The notes beneath the pieces are model-generated. The model was not told the origin of the DNA and did no database searches. It saw only the letters and a program-made list of their open reading frames with translations. DNA of 17,409 nucleotides from CAYTZA01 sp964442365 (GTDB taxonomy: Bacteria; Patescibacteriota; Minisyncoccia; Phycocordibacterales; DAORIS01): positions 1-17,409 of the forward strand of contig CAYTZA010000011.1 in assembly GCA_964442365.1 (NCBI GenBank). Reading direction: 5' to 3'. The stretch's first letter is position 1; each line of letters starts with the position of its first letter. Position numbers and translations under genes: made by a program. Shown here one piece after another: positions 7,560-13,513 of the stretch.

Positions 7560-7898
7560 TTAATAGCGTCCACCAGAAAATCCTCCTCGGTCACCACCAC
7601 GATCACCTCCTCGGCGATCTCCGCCTCCCATAGAACCACGCTCTCGTTTTTCTTCTGGTCGTGCAATGTTGACGATAAGTTTTCGTCCTTCTAGTTCTTT
7701 ATCGTTCCACATATCGATAGCTGCATTTGCATCTGCTTCAGATGTCATTTCAACAAAACCGAAACCGCGTGAGCGTCCTGTCATTTTGTCCATAATAATG
7801 CGAGCTGATACAACCTGTCCAGCCTGAGCGAAAGCATCGCGAAGACCATCGTCGGTTGTTCGATAACTGATACCACCTACATACAACTTTGTATTCAT
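7560..7898 (-). CDS. RRM-type RNA-binding protein with Gly-Arg-rich tail
   Basis: A single RNA recognition motif with RNP2 LYVGGI at residues 5-10 and RNP1 RGFGFVEM at 44-51, then a basic linker and a Gly/Arg/Asp-rich tail (about 87-112, repeats of GGDRGG). At 112 residues it matches bacterial Rbp-type proteins that bind single-stranded RNA, often as RNA chaperones or cold-responsive factors. It is monocistronic: a terminator follows and the DedA-like gene upstream ends 93 bases before its start. Unlike most genes here its best -10 (TATAAG at 7946-7951) lies about 47 bases upstream, giving a real leader of about 40 bases. Such a leader could hold regulatory structure, as in many cold-shock mRNAs, but I see no clear stem. 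The exact RNA target is unknown. Confidence 0.93.
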   Translation of the reverse strand: MNTKLYVGGISYRTTDDGLRDAFAQAGQVVSARIIMDKMTGRSRGFGFVEMTSEADANAAIDMWNDKELEGRKLIVNIARPEEKRERGSMGGGDRRGGDRGGDRGGFSGGRY

Positions 7899-7945
7899 GT
7901 ACTAATTACTTAATTTCTACTAACTAAACAACTCTAGCGAGATTG

Positions 7946-7951
7946 CTTATA
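7946..7951 (-). promoter_or_regulatory. Possible -10 box of the RRM protein gene
   Basis: TATAAG on the minus strand inside GGGGTATAA. The same nine bases contain the -10 of the upstream DedA-like gene. A TTGACA occurs at 7982-7987 but its spacing to this box is far too long, so the -35 is unresolved. A weaker AGTAAT at 7905-7910 lies six bases from the ATG. Confidence 0.3.
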
Positions 7952-7990
7952 CCCCATACGTTACAGTATATGACTATCTATTGTCAACTA

Positions 7991-8572
7991 TTAGTCCAAA
8001 AATTTTTCAGAGATAAACTCTACGATACGTTCAAAGAATATAAAGCCTAAAACAACCAGTAAAATAAGTATTTCAATATATCGCAACCAATGCCTTAAAA
8101 CTGGGCCTACAGTGGCGCTAAACACCACAGCAAGCAAAACTACCGCTGTAAACCACAGAACATCCGCAATAATAATACATCGTGCATATGTACGAAAAGG
8201 CATTTTTTGTCCGGCACGTAATAAAATCACTCTGTGAATACCATAAGCCAATTTAGAAATCAAAATTGTTGTTAAAGGTCTATCGGTAAAATGTTTATCG
8301 AATACTCCGATGTATTTATGAGCCATACGATTAAGCCATTTTACTCGACGCATGAGATATTTACCGGCAAAATACCAACCAAAATCCCCTATCAAAAGTC
8401 CTGATGCAGCTAAAAACAATACCCATGTCATGTCTAGAGCCCCTTGATGTGCCAAAAATGTTCCTGCAAATAAAAAAAGCTCCCCTTCGAGCATCATGCC
8501 AAAAAAAACTGACCCGTATAAAAACGGGGTCCATGCCATCAATATGTGCGGAAGCACTGATCTTCCAATCAT
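7991..8572 (-). CDS. DedA/SNARE-associated family membrane protein (first copy)
   Basis: A 193-residue polytopic membrane protein of the DedA (SNARE_assoc) family, whose members are linked to lipid-carrier or phospholipid transbilayer movement and membrane-potential maintenance. Family marks are EGELFLFAGTFLA (29-41, with the acidic Glu pair), GDFGWYFAGK (62-71, matching GxxxGYxxGR), and a basic-rich re-entrant region with SKLAYGIHR (106-114), RAGQKMPF (119-126) and W140 before a hydrophobic helix. The acidic and basic residues thought important in the family are present, though the usual PGxR is replaced by YGIHR. It lies 20 bases after lexA. A perfect TATAAT ends seven bases before its ATG, so it is probably transcribed independently of lexA. 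Substrate unknown. Confidence 0.85.
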   Translation of the reverse strand: MIGRSVLPHILMAWTPFLYGSVFFGMMLEGELFLFAGTFLAHQGALDMTWVLFLAASGLLIGDFGWYFAGKYLMRRVKWLNRMAHKYIGVFDKHFTDRPLTTILISKLAYGIHRVILLRAGQKMPFRTYARCIIIADVLWFTAVVLLAVVFSATVGPVLRHWLRYIEILILLVVLGFIFFERIVEFISEKFLD

Positions 8573-8579
8573 GAGTATA

Positions 8580-8585
8580 ATTATA
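8580..8585 (-). promoter_or_regulatory. -10 box of the first DedA-like gene
   Basis: Perfect TATAAT on the minus strand in GGGGTATAAT, seven bases before the ATG, located between the lexA stop and the dedA start. No clear -35 element. Confidence 0.5.
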
Positions 8586-8592
8586 CCCCGCT

Positions 8593-9156
8593 TTAGTATT
8601 TGCGTATAACCCCTTTAACCACAGCTGCTACGTGTAAACTACGTTCCGGATAAATAGGTTTATAATTTTTATTTGCCGGTTCAAGCCAAGTCTTTCCGTT
8701 TTTAGTTTTAAAATATTTCATAGTCCACTCTCCGTCAACTTCAGCAATCACAATATCACCATCACGAGCAGTATGAGTTCGCTCTGCAATAACCAAATCA
8801 CCTTGTGCGATATGCGCTTCAATCATAGAATCTCCGTCAACTTCAAGCATAAAGGATGCATCTTTTTTTTCTATAAGAAAATCATCAAGACTTACAGTGT
8901 CTTGCATAACATCGTCTACTGTGGCTGGCACACCAGCCTTCACAAGACCAAGAAGAGGTACTTCTGACCAAGAAAAAGAAGGCGTGAGGTGCCCTTCAGC
9001 ATCTTTTGCAATAATACCAGCATCAATCAGTTTAGAAATTACTTTAGCGACGGCATTTTTTGATTTAAAACCAAAAAGACTAAGCATCTCTCGATATACA
9101 GGCATACGTTTATGCTTTCTATAAAAACTAATCAGTAATTCTTTGTAATCAGTCAT
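8593..9156 (-). CDS. lexA: LexA SOS repressor
   Basis: LexA represses DNA-damage genes and cleaves itself when RecA filaments form. The 187-residue protein has an N-terminal winged helix (about 1-62; AVAKVISKLIDAGII looks like the recognition-helix region) and a C-terminal S24 peptidase. The self-cleavage bond is Ala74-Gly75 in LVKAGVPA. The catalytic Ser110 lies in GDSMIEAHI and the catalytic Lys147 in TMKYFK. The Ser-Lys separation of 37 equals that of E. coli LexA (S119/K156), so the enzyme looks intact. It follows a 68-residue gene by six bases and should be co-transcribed with it. A GAAC-N4-GTTC operator at 9406-9421 upstream of that pair implies autoregulation. Other S24 repressors such as phage repressors are less likely, because the N-terminus matches the LexA winged helix. 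Confidence 0.95.
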   Translation of the reverse strand: MTDYKELLISFYRKHKRMPVYREMLSLFGFKSKNAVAKVISKLIDAGIIAKDAEGHLTPSFSWSEVPLLGLVKAGVPATVDDVMQDTVSLDDFLIEKKDASFMLEVDGDSMIEAHIAQGDLVIAERTHTARDGDIVIAEVDGEWTMKYFKTKNGKTWLEPANKNYKPIYPERSLHVAAVVKGVIRKY

Positions 9157-9162
9157 AAAATA

Positions 9163-9369
9163 TTAGAACATTGCAAATGATGGATTGAATATCATTTTAA
9201 ACCATCCACCAGTTTTTTTCTGCTGAATACCATGCAAGGCTTCAAGAAGCATTTTATGTCTCTTAGCATCTCTTGTATATGAATATCCTAATAAAATTTT
9301 AGTCTCGATTCTTTTGTTAATACGAGCCAATTCATTGCGAAGTATGTAAGCATTTTGTGTTTTACTCAT
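9163..9369 (-). CDS. Small basic protein leading the lexA operon, unknown function
   Basis: A 68-residue protein rich in Lys and Arg (MSKTQNAYILRNELARINKR at the start), predicted mostly helical through about residue 50. A Gly-Trp step then leads to a short hydrophobic, aromatic end (WFKMIFNPSFAMF). There is no transmembrane helix long enough to span a membrane, no cysteine, and no recognised domain. It sits six bases before lexA and directly behind the LexA operator, so it should be induced in the SOS response. Small SOS proteins next to lexA elsewhere include the division inhibitors SulA and YneA, but I see no sequence likeness to either, and YneA's membrane segment and LysM domain are absent. 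Its function cannot be assigned. The ATG is supported by TATAAG ten bases upstream. Confidence 0.75.
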   Translation of the reverse strand: MSKTQNAYILRNELARINKRIETKILLGYSYTRDAKRHKMLLEALHGIQQKKTGGWFKMIFNPSFAMF

Positions 9370-9379
9370 AAATATTCTT

Positions 9380-9385
9380 CTTATA
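9380..9385 (-). promoter_or_regulatory. -10 box of the lexA operon
   Basis: TATAAG on the minus strand, ten bases before the first ATG of the operon. A TTCACT at 9405-9410 could be a -35 (spacer 19), and it overlaps the LexA operator. TATACT further upstream is an alternative -10. Confidence 0.45.
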
Positions 9386-9405
9386 CTTGTATGTATACAG
9401 TATAA

Positions 9406-9421
9406 GTGAACAATCGTTCAC
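9406..9421. promoter_or_regulatory. LexA operator (SOS box)
   Basis: A perfect inverted repeat, gtgaac-aatc-gttcac. The core GAAC-N4-GTTC (9408-9419) is the established LexA/DinR box core of Firmicutes and Actinobacteria. It lies 20 bases upstream of the -10, where bound repressor would block the -35 region, and it precedes the operon that encodes LexA. This makes autoregulation very likely. I saw no second copy in the window. Confidence 0.82.
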
Positions 9422-9437
9422 CAGTCAAGCAAACACA

Positions 9438-9446
9438 TGTGGATAA
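9438..9446 (-). other. DnaA-box-like nonamer
   Basis: The minus strand reads TTATCCACA, the consensus DnaA box. It lies between the DUF5661-like gene stop and the lexA operator. As a single box it does not make an origin; DnaA binding here is only a possibility. Confidence 0.3.
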
Positions 9447-9731
9447 CTATACAGAAGCCTTTTCGCGCTGCTCTCTCTCGTATTCTTCTTCCATAGCTTC
9501 AAGACGAGTGTAGTAATCTGGGATCTCTTTAAGATGCGCCAAAGCAATTTTTCCAGTGATCACTTCCCCATCATCACTTACGTCGGTTTGCATGTCATGC
9601 ATACCATGTTCAAGTTCAACAGTTAGACCTCGACGAAATTGCTCTATGTCATACTTTGCCCAATCAATACCGATCTGGTCACCAATTATTTTTGCTTCTT
9701 CTGTAGTAAATGTTTTAAATTTTGCAGTCAT
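9447..9731 (-). CDS. DUF5661-like small protein
   Basis: A 94-residue acidic protein with no signal or membrane segment. Its pattern is FTTEEAKIIGDQIGIDW near the start, then FRRGLTVELEHGM (32-44), a short Asp/Glu-rich loop, TGKIALAHLKEIPDYYTRLEAME (about 59-81), and a charged coil tail. I recall this pattern (FR.Gl.vElEHG, then iAl.HL.E.pdYY..L..ME) from the DUF5661 family, common in Patescibacteria and phages; I could not check it. No biochemical function is known to me. The conserved His, Glu, Asp and Tyr residues could form a binding site, which is only an inference. It ends with TAG and lies in its own short unit; a TAGTAT or TATAAA hexamer sits 7 or 4 bases before the ATG. Confidence 0.75.
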   Translation of the reverse strand: MTAKFKTFTTEEAKIIGDQIGIDWAKYDIEQFRRGLTVELEHGMHDMQTDVSDDGEVITGKIALAHLKEIPDYYTRLEAMEEEYEREQREKASV

Positions 9732-9738
9732 ATATTTT

Positions 9739-9744
9739 ATACTA
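9739..9744 (-). promoter_or_regulatory. Possible -10 box of the DUF5661-like gene
   Basis: TAGTAT on the minus strand, seven bases before the ATG. An overlapping TATAAA (9736-9741) ends four bases before it. Weak match, but consistent with the window-wide spacing. Confidence 0.3.
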
Positions 9745-9750
9745 ATAAGT

Positions 9751-11085
9751 TTATTTTATAACACTAAGACTTGATGTTTTAGTTTGTTGACCAAGTTCAT
9801 TGATTACAAATACATTGTAAGATCCGGGAGTAGTTTGAATCAAAGGAGAATTACATGAACCAACCACGATACCATCACAAGGGTTAATATATGCTGGTAT
9901 CTGGAAAAAGAGAGTTGAACCATTGTTATACGAAGAAATATTACGTATTACACCAACACCAATATGCACACTGTTACCTTCTGGAGTAAATCCGGTTCCT
10001 TCCAAAACAACCTGCCCACCAACACGCACACGGTCTGGCAATATGTCTCTTATACTAATTGTATTACTACGAGCTGGTGATGAAGTAGAGACAGTCACTC
10101 TTGCCGATGATGATACCCTAGCACTCGGATTATTATCGTCGGACACTGTAAAACTTATACTTTTAGATCCAATAGTGTCATATGTATGAGTAAATACCAA
10201 AACCTGTATCTCACCCGCAACACTTGAAAAAGCTTTTGATGTTTGAACGGTATCAGTAGAATTCCAACGTACTGTAGCGATAAGGGGTCTTGATATAGTA
10301 TCTTTTACAACTAAAACCCAAACCCCGGCAATACCTGTTCGAAGTGCTGTAGGACCTGTAGTATCACTAATCGAAGGACGTGTCGTAGTTGTTGGAGTTG
10401 TTGCTGTAACAGTAAAAGTTGAACTGTTACTTATTCCTTTAGAATTGGTTACATATAAAGTATATTTTCCTGAATTACTTTGTACATATACGTCTGAAGA
10501 TGTGCACCCGTCAGAAGTGCCACAAAAATATCTCGGTTGTGGAATAACAAAAGTAAGTGTTTTTCCATCAGCAGAAGGAATATCTCCTACAGCAACGCTT
10601 CCAAAAAGAACACTATTTTTAAAAGGATCAAAACCACTACCAGTAATCGTTACAAAAGATCCAACAGGACCAGAAGAAACAGACAATCTACTAATACGAA
10701 CATCTTTATCAAAATAACCTGGTATATCAATACTAGACAAAGAAGAACAATTTTCTTTTGCAAGAGCCGCTCTAGTTAAGGGTCCCACAAAACCAGTTGT
10801 ATCAATAGAACGAGACCTTTGATAACGCTGTACTGCAGCTTTTGTTAGATTACCAAAATATCCAGTAGCAAGATCCGGGGCAAGATATTGACGATTAATC
10901 AAAATACGCTGAAGACGTACTACATCACTATTTGTCATACCAACAAAAAGATTAGAAGAAAATACACACGATGAAGAACTTTGTTCTGTATTGACCGATA
11001 CAACAGCCTGAACAAAAGTTGTAGTACTAAAAAACCCAGTAAATATAAATACAACGAGTCCGTAACGCAGAAATATAGTAATCAT
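9751..11085 (-). CDS. Exported PG-binding protein with IPT/TIG and PKD-like domains
   Basis: A 444-residue exported protein. The N-terminal hydrophobic segment (about 8-27, ending FVQAVVS) is a signal peptide. A PG_binding_1 domain follows at about 45-110 (DVVRLQRILINRQYL, TGYFGNLTKAAVQRYQ, GFVGPLTRAAL). Then come IPT/TIG domain 1 (about 130-228, ending with YTLYVTNSKGISNSSTFTV), a PKD-like beta domain (about 245-335), and IPT/TIG domain 2 (about 345-443, YNVFVINELG). There is no enzymatic motif. The likely role is a wall-attached structural or adhesive surface protein. Its PG-binding domain resembles the C-terminal one of the 733-4599 protein, but here it is N-terminal. A TACAAT box ends seven bases before the ATG. 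A Thr-rich linker (TPTTTTR) separates IPT 1 from the PKD-like part. Confidence 0.87.
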   Translation of the reverse strand: MITIFLRYGLVVFIFTGFFSTTTFVQAVVSVNTEQSSSSCVFSSNLFVGMTNSDVVRLQRILINRQYLAPDLATGYFGNLTKAAVQRYQRSRSIDTTGFVGPLTRAALAKENCSSLSSIDIPGYFDKDVRISRLSVSSGPVGSFVTITGSGFDPFKNSVLFGSVAVGDIPSADGKTLTFVIPQPRYFCGTSDGCTSSDVYVQSNSGKYTLYVTNSKGISNSSTFTVTATTPTTTTRPSISDTTGPTALRTGIAGVWVLVVKDTISRPLIATVRWNSTDTVQTSKAFSSVAGEIQVLVFTHTYDTIGSKSISFTVSDDNNPSARVSSSARVTVSTSSPARSNTISIRDILPDRVRVGGQVVLEGTGFTPEGNSVHIGVGVIRNISSYNNGSTLFFQIPAYINPCDGIVVGSCNSPLIQTTPGSYNVFVINELGQQTKTSSLSVIK

Positions 11086-11092
11086 ATAAATA

Positions 11093-11098
11093 ATTGTA
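11093..11098 (-). promoter_or_regulatory. -10 box of the PGBD/IPT protein gene
   Basis: TACAAT on the minus strand, seven bases before the ATG at 11085 and just past the terminator of the upstream 29-codon gene. No clear -35. Confidence 0.45.
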
Positions 11099-11111
11099 TC
11101 AGATTATATAC

Positions 11112-11147
11112 AAAACAACCTCCATGTATACACACAGAGGTTGTTTT
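11112..11147 (-). terminator. Intrinsic terminator after the Lys/Arg-rich peptide gene
   Basis: An 11-bp perfect inverted repeat, aaaacaacctc (11112-11122) with gaggttgtttt (11137-11147), and a 14-base loop. On the minus strand the stem runs into TTTTG and an AT tract. The plus strand also ends in TTTTT, so it could be bidirectional. It lies 17 bases after the stop of the 29-codon gene, which supports that gene being transcribed. Confidence 0.75.
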
Positions 11148-11163
11148 TATACCGAAACCAAAA

Positions 11164-11253
11164 CTATCTTCGACGACGAACTGCCTTCTTTTTTGTCGCC
11201 TTTCGTTTTGTAGTCTTCTTTACTGTCTTTCTTTTTGCTGTTTTCTTTTTCAT
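11164..11253 (-). CDS. 29-residue Lys/Arg-rich peptide (histone H1/protamine-like)
   Basis: A 29-codon frame from ATG (11251-11253) to TAG (11164-11166). It begins MKKKTAKRKTVKKTT and ends AVRRRR. Of the 29 residues 12 are Lys and 6 Arg; the rest are Thr, Ala and Val plus the initiator Met, with no acidic or aromatic residue. Such composition resembles the Lys/Ala/Thr-rich tails of bacterial histone H1-like proteins and very small basic ribosomal proteins, so nucleic-acid binding is likely; the precise role is unknown. The gene is flanked by a GATACT hexamer eight bases before the ATG and a strong terminator after the stop, which argues that it is real despite its length. Confidence 0.68.
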   Translation of the reverse strand: MKKKTAKRKTVKKTTKRKATKKKAVRRRR

Positions 11254-11261
11254 GAGAATAT

Positions 11262-11267
11262 AGTATC
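11262..11267 (-). promoter_or_regulatory. -10 box of the Lys/Arg-rich peptide gene
   Basis: GATACT on the minus strand, eight bases before the ATG. TATATT nearer the start is an alternative. TTGGACA lies immediately upstream, too close to serve as the -35. Confidence 0.35.
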
Positions 11268-11292
11268 TGTCCAAATTACATAAATAAAAAGT

Positions 11293-11363
11293 GTACGATA
11301 CGTGCCGACCCATTTTTAAAATATAAAAATGTTACCGCATTGACTCTTATATAATTATCGTAC
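11293..11363. repeat. Nested inverted repeats in intergenic DNA
   Basis: Outer arms are gtacgata (11293-11300) and tatcgtac (11356-11363). The inner arms, catttttA-type 8-mers at 11311-11318 and 11324-11331, form a hairpin with a 5-base loop. The region lies between the SGNH hydrolase stop and the promoter of the Lys/Arg-rich peptide gene and has no coding frame of note. It may be an RNA structure or a protein-binding site. The inner stem is almost all A/T and lacks the features of a terminator. Confidence 0.4.
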
Positions 11364-11399
11364 CTACACGCAAAAACACAATGACTAAGAAATAAATAC

Positions 11400-11408
11400 T
11401 GTGGATAA
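11400..11408 (-). other. DnaA-box-like nonamer (second copy)
   Basis: The minus strand reads TTATCCACA, a consensus DnaA box, just after the SGNH hydrolase stop. It is in the same orientation as the copy at 9438-9446, about 2 kb away, and also intergenic. Confidence 0.3.
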
Positions 11409-11412
11409 GTTA

Positions 11413-12198
11413 CTAGTCGTTGTACAAATATTTTCTCTCTGTCATAAAATACCAAATACCTTTATACCATCTCCAGTACCCATCACTACTCGGATGCAAT
11501 CTATCTTTTGCAAAATATTTTTTTGGATTTTCTACAAAAGGATTTTCTTTTTTATTTGAAAATAGTTCAACAAGAGGAACTTGTTTTTCAATAGCAACAT
11601 CAATAAAAATCTGATTGACTTTGGCAGTACGACGCATAAGGAGTGGTCGTATCAAAAGAGGAAAAAGTGGTGCAGATCCTTCATTACCAAAAAAGACAAG
11701 TATTACTCTGTGGTCACTTATACGAATCGCTTCTTCAAGTACCATACTCAAATCTTTTCTTATCTTGCGAAGAGTTTTAAATGCCCAAATATCATTGCCT
11801 CCTGTACTTATAATAATCAAATCAAATTGAGTATTTTTTACAACTTCAAATTGTTTAAGAATATCTATAGTCAGGGCGCCATTTACTGCAGTATTATTAA
11901 TACTTGTATGTGGGAAATCATGAGCAAATCTTCCAGCCAATGTATCCTCTGCACTATATGCACCAGTACCAACAGCAGTACTATCTCCAGCAAATAAAAC
12001 CTTTTTACCTTCAGGCAATATTCTTTCAAAATGTACCTTGCGTCTTGATACTAATTTTGCCCGAAATAAAATCTCAAGCATATTAAGTGCGTGATATACA
12101 AAACCAAACAATACAATATAAGTAGCGATTATTATTGGAGGAGTGTTAGTAATCCAAAACCACAATATATTTGTTATTTTTTGAGCGTATGCTTCCAT
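11413..12198 (-). CDS. Membrane-anchored SGNH/GDSL hydrolase
   Basis: A 261-residue protein with one N-terminal transmembrane helix (about 19-42) followed by a basic stretch and an SGNH hydrolase fold. Block I is FAGDSTAVGTG (69-79; nucleophile Ser73 in GDS). Block II is probably NNTAVNGA (101-108). Block III is STGGNDIW (131-138). Block V is DRLHPSSDGY (232-241), giving Asp232 and His235. All parts of the Ser-Asp-His machinery are visible, so it should be an active esterase, lipase or acyl-transferring enzyme. Basic residues after the helix would place the catalytic domain in the cytoplasm by the positive-inside rule, though this is uncertain. The ATG lies inside the last 25 bases of the PaaK-like gene and has a Shine-Dalgarno-like AAGGA just upstream, so the two are translationally coupled. 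The substrate is unknown; pairing with an adenylating enzyme suggests acyl groups. Confidence 0.88.
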   Translation of the reverse strand: MEAYAQKITNILWFWITNTPPIIIATYIVLFGFVYHALNMLEILFRAKLVSRRKVHFERILPEGKKVLFAGDSTAVGTGAYSAEDTLAGRFAHDFPHTSINNTAVNGALTIDILKQFEVVKNTQFDLIIISTGGNDIWAFKTLRKIRKDLSMVLEEAIRISDHRVILVFFGNEGSAPLFPLLIRPLLMRRTAKVNQIFIDVAIEKQVPLVELFSNKKENPFVENPKKYFAKDRLHPSSDGYWRWYKGIWYFMTERKYLYND

Positions 12199-13478
12199 TT
12201 TCCTTCGTAGCTTATATCAACATCCTGATCAAAGACCAGAGACGCTTCGCATAAAACATGAATATTATTTACACCCAAAATATTTAAATTTTTTGTTATC
12301 TCTGCACTTATATGATTTTTATCACAATCATTATTTCGAATATGAACAATCACCTCTAATCCTTGTTCAGTTTGTTGTACCTTAAAGTGTCCTGAAACAT
12401 GTTTTGCAATCAGAACGTCACAAAATAGCGCTTCGAGTATAATTGCTGTTAGTGATATACCATCTTTTCTATCACCTGATCTACCACCAATTGCGATTAT
12501 CGGTAAAGGAAACTGTGCTTCTGGTATATCTTTTTTATCCAAAAATTTACCAACATCACCTGTATTGTATCTAATCAAAGGATTGAGAGCTGTCATATCA
12601 AGATTAGAAAGTACTATTTCACCAAAACCATGTGCATCAGGATTAATAATTTCAACAAAAACACGTTCAGAATTATAGTACATAAGTTCTGGACATACAG
12701 TAACAGAATCGCCGAATAATTTATTCATCAAAACTTTATCATGTTGAATATTATTGCGAATCGAAATAAGATCGGGAAGAGCACTAAAAATATTGAGACC
12801 TATTTCAGTAAGACCCATGGTTCCTTGTACAATATTACTTTCAATTCCCTGCTCTTTGTTTATACGATAAAGCATGTATTGTAAAAGACTATTTGAAGAT
12901 AGAGATCCTCCAACTACAAATACGATAGGAAACCGAGTCCAATCAAAACCGCTCTCACAAGCTTCATCAATTATTTTTTTTGCAAAATAAGGATCCGCAA
13001 CAATAATAGTTCTCTTATAGTGTGGCGACAGTGTCTTTAGCACATGAATTACCATATCTGAACGCACACTTGTAGTGATCACAGGATAACTTGATGCGAA
13101 AGTAACTCCCATAGCAAGAGCATTGATAATAAGAGGAGGTTCTTGTTCTGCATTGAAAAAAGTCTTGAGCATATCGTCTACCATACCCTGCTGTATTTGT
13201 TCGTCTTTTTTAGTTAAAAGACTATAAGCAAAAACGCCAGAAGTGCCAGATGTTAAAATAGCGGAGCGTATTTCAGACATATCTCCGTTTTGAACTAAAT
13301 CCTCAGGTGAAAATTTACTAAAAATATCCTGTTTATGAAGTATAGGGACTTTAGTAATAAAATCATCCATAGTAACAATCAAAGCTGGGTCGATGTTTTT
13401 ATCAGACAATATTTTCTTATAGAAAGGCATATGACTAGCTACATGAGAAAATGCTTCAAATACAGATAAAGTTTTCAT
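12174..13478 (-). CDS. PaaK/CapK-like adenylate-forming enzyme (ANL superfamily)
   Basis: A 434-residue protein of the phenylacetate-CoA ligase / coenzyme F390 synthetase branch of the ANL superfamily, which activates carboxylic acids as acyl-adenylates, usually before thioester formation. Motifs in order: ILTSGTSG (74-81, phosphate loop), FVVGGSLS (187-194), GTMGLTEIG (219-227, with the catalytic Glu), IRYNTGDVG (302-310, ribose-binding Asp), GGRSGDRKDG (331-340, hinge), and EGKWKH at the C-terminus (425-430) with a Lys in the position of the A10 lysine. All core motifs are present, so the enzyme looks active. Length is typical for PaaK. It is followed with a 25-base overlap by an SGNH hydrolase. 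The start at 13478 is preferred over an extension to 13535, which would cross the divergent promoter; TATAAT ends seven bases before it. The acid substrate and acceptor are unknown. Confidence 0.85.
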   Translation of the reverse strand: MKTLSVFEAFSHVASHMPFYKKILSDKNIDPALIVTMDDFITKVPILHKQDIFSKFSPEDLVQNGDMSEIRSAILTSGTSGVFAYSLLTKKDEQIQQGMVDDMLKTFFNAEQEPPLIINALAMGVTFASSYPVITTSVRSDMVIHVLKTLSPHYKRTIIVADPYFAKKIIDEACESGFDWTRFPIVFVVGGSLSSNSLLQYMLYRINKEQGIESNIVQGTMGLTEIGLNIFSALPDLISIRNNIQHDKVLMNKLFGDSVTVCPELMYYNSERVFVEIINPDAHGFGEIVLSNLDMTALNPLIRYNTGDVGKFLDKKDIPEAQFPLPIIAIGGRSGDRKDGISLTAIILEALFCDVLIAKHVSGHFKVQQTEQGLEVIVHIRNNDCDKNHISAEITKNLNILGVNNIHVLCEASLVFDQDVDISYEGKWKHTLKK

Positions 13479-13483
13479 ACGTG

Positions 13484-13504
13484 TTATTATATATACTATA
13501 ATAA
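13484..13504. promoter_or_regulatory. Symmetric divergent promoter (back-to-back TATAAT boxes)
   Basis: A perfect inverted repeat, ttattata (13484-13491), spacer tatac, tataataa (13497-13504). It contains TATAAT on the minus strand (13486-13491), seven bases before the PaaK-like ATG. It also contains TATAAT on the plus strand (13497-13502), 11 bases before the ATG of the four-helix membrane protein. A plus-strand TTCATA at 13474-13479 is a possible -35 with a 17-base spacer and overlaps the PaaK-like start codon. The two polymerase sites overlap and should exclude each other. Confidence 0.6.
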
Positions 13505-13513
13505 CATACTGAC

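Noticed and set aside
7982..7987. TTGACA as -35 of the RRM gene
   Set aside because: No acceptable -10 lies 16-18 bases downstream; the spacing to TATAAG is about 30 bases.
9381..9405. E. coli-type LexA box (CTGT-N8-ACAG) between the -10 and the palindrome
   Set aside because: The near-palindrome around TATACTGTATAC has an off-by-one spacing and does not fit CTGT-N8-ACAG; it is better explained as overlapping -10-like sequence. The GAAC-N4-GTTC site is the clear operator.
9438..11408. Replication origin
   Set aside because: Only two DnaA boxes about 2 kb apart, with no dnaA/dnaN/rpmH genes and no box cluster.
11581..11997. 138-residue plus-strand frame opposite the SGNH hydrolase
   Set aside because: Antisense shadow; composition (Ser, Tyr, Asn, Lys rich) reflects the reverse complement of coding DNA.
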